Program-made: the position numbers and the translations under genes
Notes under the pieces: model-generated
What the model was told of the DNA's origin: nothing
Database searches by the model: none
Seen by the model: only the letters and a program-made list of their open reading frames with translations
From: Actinoalloteichus hymeniacidonis
GTDB taxonomy: Bacteria; Actinomycetota; Actinomycetes; Mycobacteriales; Pseudonocardiaceae
Assembly: GCF_014203365.1 (NCBI RefSeq)
Contig: NZ_JACHIS010000001.1
Span: 3,658,001 to 3,722,000 of the forward strand
Reading direction: 5' to 3'
DNA: 64,000 nt
Shown: positions 60,030 through 64,000 of the stretch, piece after piece
Layout of the letters: each line of letters opens with the position of its first letter
How positions within the stretch are numbered: the first letter of the stretch is position 1

Positions 60030-60455
60030 GCGACACGTCGGAGCCCGGGCAAGCCGGGTACGGGAAAAACCGGTCATCTCACCCGGAGTGCCCAGGCATA
60101 CTCGGCGGCCGAAGGTCACGTCGACATCTCCGAGATTCGCTACGAGCTTGCCGATAGGTGAGCACCCACCAGTCGCCTGCGGTCCCGCCGCAGCACTGTT
60201 TTCCGGCTTCGGTAGTCCAGGCCATCGAAACAGACCGGCCCGAACCGGCCGTTGCGATGCCGAGCGAGCCCCACGCCGACGAGGATGCTGAAGTCACCGC
60301 TCAGCACGACAGCGATGTCCCGGTCCTTGATGATCGGTGGAGCCGCCCGACCAGACGAAGCGGGGTTCGATGGTCGCCGCTTCGTCACGCATCTCGCCGT
60401 CTGCCCGGCTGGGGCGCGAAACGGGAAGACCGCGCCGCAGCGCAGAACGCGCCCG
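60030..60455. other. Intergenic region, no clear gene
   Basis: A minus-strand frame (60140-60388, 82 codons) contains short plausible-looking peptide but no start signal, and no match is recognised. It could be a decayed gene. No clear terminator is visible after the UbiB-family gene. Confidence 0.45.
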
Positions 60456-60938
60456 TCAGACGCTCAACGCTCCTTCCACGTCGTTTCCTGCTGTAGCGCC
60501 GTCATGCCGGCGGAAGAAGGGGATGATGACAGCTGCGGCGGCGATGTGCATGGAGGTCAGGGCCAGTGCGGTCGCGAGGTCCGCCTCATAAGCGAACGCC
60601 GGCAGCATCGAGGCAGCCGCCGCGGTGAGCGCGACGACCGTCCAGATGGTTCGGGCTCGCGTAGTGAGCGCTTCGAGCACGATGAGCAGGATCCATCCTG
60701 CGGCAGCGGCCGCAAGCACGGAACCGATGACTGCTCCGACGGTCACCTCCATCGTCGCGTCCGTTGTGCCGAACGAGACCGCGAACGATGCGCCCATCGC
60801 AGCTCCCGCAAGCCAGATGAGGACGCAGGCCAGCACGGCGATGACGGCGCCGATCGAGCGCGAGCGCCAACCAGCCGCCAGTGCTGCGCGCAAGGTGGGT
60901 CGCGGGGTGGATTGGGCAAGTTCCTGCTCGGCGCGCAT
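60456..60938 (-). CDS. DUF6069 membrane protein
   Basis: 160-aa protein with four membrane helices (GAVIAVLACVLIWLAGAAMG, VTVGAVIGSVLAAAAAGWILLIV, TIWTVVALTAAAASML, and LALTSMHIAAAAVIIPFF). It fits the DUF6069 layout, including the closing HIAAAAVI segment. The function is unknown. The ATG at 60938 follows AGGAG. It diverges from an AraC-type regulator across a 145-bp AT-rich gap and may be under its control. Confidence 0.8.
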   Translation of the reverse strand: MRAEQELAQSTPRPTLRAALAAGWRSRSIGAVIAVLACVLIWLAGAAMGASFAVSFGTTDATMEVTVGAVIGSVLAAAAAGWILLIVLEALTTRARTIWTVVALTAAAASMLPAFAYEADLATALALTSMHIAAAAVIIPFFRRHDGATAGNDVEGALSV

Positions 60939-60959
60939 CGGGTCTCCTGATTCATGAGG

Positions 60960-60980
60960 CCGCACCGGGACTCGGTGCGG
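60960..60980. promoter_or_regulatory. Hairpin in the leader of the DUF6069 gene
   Basis: CCGCACCG (60960-60967) and CGGTGCGG (60973-60980) pair perfectly over GGACT, just upstream of the DUF6069 ribosome site. Confidence 0.4.
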
Positions 60981-61004
60981 GCAAGAATCACGCTATGGCC
61001 CTGA

Positions 61005-61082
61005 TGTACGACGATCAATACGCATACAGATCAATAAAATGCGTGATCGTACACACCGGCAATTGCGCAGATAGGATCAATT
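61005..61082. promoter_or_regulatory. AT-rich repeat region between DUF6069 and AraC genes, candidate operator
   Basis: GATCAATA occurs at 61013 and 61029, with GATCAATT at 61075. TGTACGA near 61006 and ATGCGTGATCGTACA near 61040 form a long imperfect inverted repeat. The stretch is much richer in A+T than the genes. Regulator binding here is inferred. Confidence 0.5.
61072..61077 (+). promoter_or_regulatory. -10 box (TAGGAT), leaderless start of AraC gene
   Basis: TAGGAT ends 6 nt before the GTG at 61084 and overlaps the third GATCAAT copy, so a repressor bound there would block it. Confidence 0.5.
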
Positions 61083-61083
61083 C

Positions 61084-62067
61084 GTGGACATGATGAGTGA
61101 GGTCGTCGCGGTCCTCCGTCGAGGTCGACCGCGATCTCAGCGCGTCACCTGGAACGCGCCATGGGGTCAGCACTTCGCCGCGGTCGGTGGCTCGGCAGGC
61201 TTCCAGGTTGTTCTCCGCGGATCGTGCTGGCTGCTCCGTGATAGTGAGCAGCCCGTTCGCTTACAAACAGGAGACGTCGTGTTCCTCCCCAGCGGCGCCG
61301 AACACGCACTCGCCGACCGAATCGATGCCGAGCTCGCCGCTGCATGCGAACCAGGCCAGGTGACGGACAACGGCGCAGTCGAGGTGCCCGCGAGCTCGGA
61401 TCATGCGCCGGGAGAGAAGACCGTGACGCTGTGCGGTGCTTATGAACTCGACCTGCGCTTCATTCACCCACTGCTCGCGCAGCTTCCACCAGTGGTCATC
61501 TTGCAGGCGCCGTTCGATCGTGGCGATCCGCTCAGGGATGCCGTGGAACTGCTCGGGATGGAACTCGACCGACCTGGACCGGGCACGGATCACTTCATCG
61601 CCGCGCTCCTCGACATGCTGTTCATCCTCATCCTCCGTGCGTGCCACGATGAACGTGTCCTGCCGGACCAAACACGATCGTGGGTCGCAGCGATCCAGGA
61701 CACAGGAATCCGCTCCGCACTCGACGCGTTCCACGACGCCCCCGGGCACCCTTGGACGGTCACCGAACTCGCTCGACGATCGGCCATGTCCCGCACCGCC
61801 TTTGCTCGGCGATTCCACGAACTGATCGGGAAGCCACCCATGACCTACGTCACATGGTGGCGCATGAATCTGGCCAACGCCTTGCTGACCGACACCGATC
61901 AATCGATGCACGCCATCGCGCAGCGGGTGGGCTACAGCTCGGAGTACGCCTTCGCGCATGCCTTCCGCCGTGAGCGTGGCATAGCACCTGGTGCGGCGCG
62001 CCGCACCAGCGCGCGCGACCGCCTGCCGGACTCCGCCCGCCGATCACGAGTCGGAGTCACGGCATGA
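61084..62067 (+). CDS. AraC-family regulator with cupin domain
   Basis: 327-aa regulator. The N-terminal half is a cupin sensor of the AraC-binding type (GFQVVLRGSCWLLRDSEQPVRLQTGDVVFLPSGAEHALAD). The C-terminal 100 residues are the double helix-turn-helix: PWTVTELARRSAMSRTAFARRFHELIGKPPMTYVTWWRMNLANALL, then SMHAIAQRVGYSSEYAFAHAFRRERGIAPG. The GTG at 61084 is supported by a -10 box 6 nt upstream; ATG codons at 61090 and 61093 are alternatives. It lies between a DUF6069 gene and a drug-exporter gene, typical of a resistance or detoxification unit. Confidence 0.88.
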   Translation: MDMMSEVVAVLRRGRPRSQRVTWNAPWGQHFAAVGGSAGFQVVLRGSCWLLRDSEQPVRLQTGDVVFLPSGAEHALADRIDAELAAACEPGQVTDNGAVEVPASSDHAPGEKTVTLCGAYELDLRFIHPLLAQLPPVVILQAPFDRGDPLRDAVELLGMELDRPGPGTDHFIAALLDMLFILILRACHDERVLPDQTRSWVAAIQDTGIRSALDAFHDAPGHPWTVTELARRSAMSRTAFARRFHELIGKPPMTYVTWWRMNLANALLTDTDQSMHAIAQRVGYSSEYAFAHAFRRERGIAPGAARRTSARDRLPDSARRSRVGVTA

Positions 62068-62318
62068 CGACCCGAACCCCGGCCGCCGCCGCGAGGATCG
62101 TCCGGCCGCGATCACCGGCTCCGCATCGGAACGCAACTCGACGTGTTGTTCGTAGTCCCCCGTCCCGACCTGGTCGGTCAGATCGGGGTCATCGGTGCCG
62201 GGGCGCAACCGTCGAGATGTCCGGGCACTGCTTCGAATGGGGTACCGCTCGCGAACGCGTGCCGGGCATCGGTCGGCTACAGCCGGGAGGGGCCGACCAT
62301 GAGCCCACGTGCAAGTCC

Positions 62319-63740
62319 TCAATGTGGCGCAGGCGTGTGCCGAGCATCCGGGCGGCGCAGAAGCAGTAGGGCGATCACCACTGCTACACCTGCCAGTGCG
62401 GCGGCGATACCGAAAGCCAGGTGGAATCCATTCTTGAGGGCGTGCACCGGCTGCAACCCGTCGGTGAGGAGTGCGGCGGTGTGGGCTGCGGCCAGCGTGG
62501 TGAGTGTCGCGATGCCTGCGGTGTCTCCGATCATGCCGGAGGTGGCGGCGACTCCGGATGCCAGCCCTGCCTCCCGGAGATCGCGGACCGTCATGCTGGA
62601 CGCGATGACCGCTGGCATCACGATTCCGCTGCCTGCACCAACCAGCGTGATCGCAGGCAGGATGTCGATGATGTAGAGCGGATCGGCTGGCAGGCGAGTC
62701 GCGAGCAGGAGACCGCCCGCGACCACGATCAGACCTGCGGCCAATGTGCGTCGACTATCGAATCGCGAGGCCAGGCGGGGGTACAGGGCGAGCGAGGTGA
62801 CCGCGGAGGCAAGCGCGAGCGGCATCAAAGCCAACGCAGCATCGAGAGCGCTGTAGCCCGCAACCTGTTGGAGGTAGAGAGCGATCATGATGTTGAAGGG
62901 AACGGTGCTACCCGTCGTCAGGATGTGGATGATGTTCCCACCGGCCAGGGTGCGGTTACGTAGAAACCCAAGAGGAACCAGTGGCACGCGGGCGGTCGCC
63001 TGCCGAAGGATGAAGCCACCCAGCAGAGCCAGCGAAACCAGGCCGACAAGCACGTTCGGAGAATTCCAGCCGTGGTCGCCGATGATCACGATGGCGTATG
63101 CGCCGAGCATCAACCCGGCTGTGGCGAGCACCGCGCCGAGAGCGTCCAATCCCGCGCGTAGCCCGATGCCGCTGTCCCTCGGAATCCGCCGGATGGCGAG
63201 GACGGACGCGACGAGACCGATGGGGACGTTGACGTAGAAGATCCAATGCCAGCTGATGGCGTGTGAGAGGACACCACCGAGGAGGACGCCCACCGAGGCG
63301 CCTGCGGCCTGTGTGAAACCGACCAGACCCAGCGCTCGGCCACGTTCGCGCGGCTCGGTGAAAAGTGTGATCACGATGCTCATGGCGACCGCGTATGCCA
63401 AACCCGCTCCCACGCCTTGGACGAACCGAGTCGCGATGAGGATCTCCTGGCTCCACGCCACACCGCTCAGTGTGGAGGCGACCGTGAACCCGGCCACGCC
63501 GGCGATGAACACGGTTCTGCGGCCGATCAAATCTCCTAATCGTCCGGCTAGTAGCAGCAAACCGCCAAACCCGATCGTGTAGGCGTTGATCACCCAGCTC
63601 AAACGCGATTGATCGATGTCGAGATCGCTCTGAATGGAGGGAAGCGCGATCGTGACAATGCTGACATCGACGACGATCATCGTCTGCATTCCGCATAGCA
63701 CTGCGAAGGCGAGCCACCGGTGACGACGAGTCCGATCCAT
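62319..63740 (-). CDS. MFS transporter, DHA2 (EmrB/QacA) type
   Basis: 473-aa membrane exporter with 14 predicted helices. The DHA2 start is RWLAFAVLCGMQTMIVVDVSIVTIALPSIQSDL (in order). The GRLGDLIGRRTVF loop-2-3 motif and the VGAGLAYAVAMSIVI / GRALGLVGFTQAAGASVGVLLGG region (motif C) mark the antiporter class. Such pumps expel drugs or dyes using protons. The ATG at 63740 has GAGG 7 nt upstream; ATG 63767 is in frame with a GGGAG site and is nearly as likely. It converges with the AraC gene, its probable regulator. Confidence 0.88.
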   Translation of the reverse strand: MDRTRRHRWLAFAVLCGMQTMIVVDVSIVTIALPSIQSDLDIDQSRLSWVINAYTIGFGGLLLLAGRLGDLIGRRTVFIAGVAGFTVASTLSGVAWSQEILIATRFVQGVGAGLAYAVAMSIVITLFTEPRERGRALGLVGFTQAAGASVGVLLGGVLSHAISWHWIFYVNVPIGLVASVLAIRRIPRDSGIGLRAGLDALGAVLATAGLMLGAYAIVIIGDHGWNSPNVLVGLVSLALLGGFILRQATARVPLVPLGFLRNRTLAGGNIIHILTTGSTVPFNIMIALYLQQVAGYSALDAALALMPLALASAVTSLALYPRLASRFDSRRTLAAGLIVVAGGLLLATRLPADPLYIIDILPAITLVGAGSGIVMPAVIASSMTVRDLREAGLASGVAATSGMIGDTAGIATLTTLAAAHTAALLTDGLQPVHALKNGFHLAFGIAAALAGVAVVIALLLLRRPDARHTPAPH

Positions 63741-63957
63741 CGATGTGCCTCGGTTTTCAACCGCCATGCCCGCACCCTGCTCCCTCATCTGCCTCACCTG
63801 ACTGGTCGACAGCTCGCAAACCGACCCTAAAGAGGCAGTGATTGTGCGACCAATGCGTTAGACGGCGCCGGTGATGCGCAATCGTCCCAGATTCAATGGT
63901 TACGCTGCTTGCTACTCCTGGTTACGAAGGCCTGCACGCCGGGGAGAGACACCCGGG

Positions 63958-63973
63958 GTCAACCCGGGTTGAC
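63958..63973. promoter_or_regulatory. 16-bp perfect palindrome near window end
   Basis: GTCAACCC and GGGTTGAC abut to form an exact palindrome. It lies outside any gene seen; a gene beyond the window may start close by. Confidence 0.4.
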
Positions 63974-64000
63974 GACCCTCCGGTTCGTCAATTACAGTTG

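Noticed and set aside
60140-60388. 82-codon minus-strand frame between the UbiB-family and DUF6069 genes
   Set aside because: No ribosome site, no recognisable domain; could be a gene remnant but not supported.
62068-62318. Open frames on both strands between the AraC and MFS genes
   Set aside because: They overlap each other, are Arg-rich and lack ribosome sites.

Overview
The window is high-GC actinobacterial DNA. It carries a complete Pup-proteasome system (pup, prcB, prcA, mpa, dop, pafA, pafB, pafC), together with tatA, helY, DUF1707, DUF397, DUF742 and DUF3558 proteins, and many genes whose -10 box sits 6-8 nt before the start codon. The gene set and order from helY to the RecB-like gene resemble the Mycobacterium tuberculosis Rv2089c-Rv2119 region. 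The style (DUF397, DUF742, many Pro/Gln-rich membrane proteins) fits Pseudonocardiales. No gene is clearly cut by either window end.

Layout. 0.4-5.8 kb: a small Cys-rich protein, a hypothetical protein, a DUF397 protein, a glycosyltransferase convergent with an ATP-grasp protein, and an MmyB-type regulator. 5.9-9.8 kb: a cobalamin riboswitch followed by an ECF vitamin-uptake operon (T component, fused double ATPase, S component). 10.1-12.6 kb: an orphan DUF742 protein, a DUF2231 membrane protein and an SDR. 12.7-18.6 kb: a secreted SGNH esterase, a carotenoid-type FAD oxidoreductase, a divergent anti-sigma/ECF sigma (SigC-like) pair, a secreted GH5 glycosidase and a receiver-less OmpR-type regulator. 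18.6-22.3 kb: two paralogous DUF1707 proteins, an amidohydrolase and FxsA. 22.5-27.4 kb: an FtsX/MacB-type permease with two ATPases, convergent with an RlmA-type 23S rRNA methyltransferase. 27.7-32.7 kb: a second SGNH protein, an Lrp regulator coupled to an Xaa-Pro peptidase, a 5'-3' exonuclease and an Eis-type acetyltransferase.

32.8-58 kb is the proteasome region. On the minus strand, running from high to low coordinates, it contains: M50 protease, trmI, mpa, a DUF3558 lipoprotein, an aldo-keto reductase, dop, pup, prcB, prcA, pafA, pafB, pafC, a small membrane protein, tatA, helY and a DUF4333 protein. Plus-strand insertions are three tandem paralogous membrane proteins (between trmI and mpa), a PAP2/diacylglycerol-kinase fusion and a universal stress protein (between pafA and prcA), and a small zinc-finger-like protein between helY and tatA, where tatC would be expected. 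A RecB-family exonuclease diverges from the M50 gene. PafA conjugates Pup to target proteins, Mpa unfolds them into the PrcAB core, and Dop deamidates and recycles Pup; here Pup ends in GGQ and so needs Dop. PafBC is a WYL-domain transcription factor pair.

58-64 kb: a UbiB-family kinase, then a DUF6069 membrane protein divergent from an AraC regulator across an AT-rich repeat-bearing gap, and a DHA2-type MFS exporter. This last part looks like an accessory drug-response module. No tRNA, rRNA, CRISPR array, transposase or phage gene was found.
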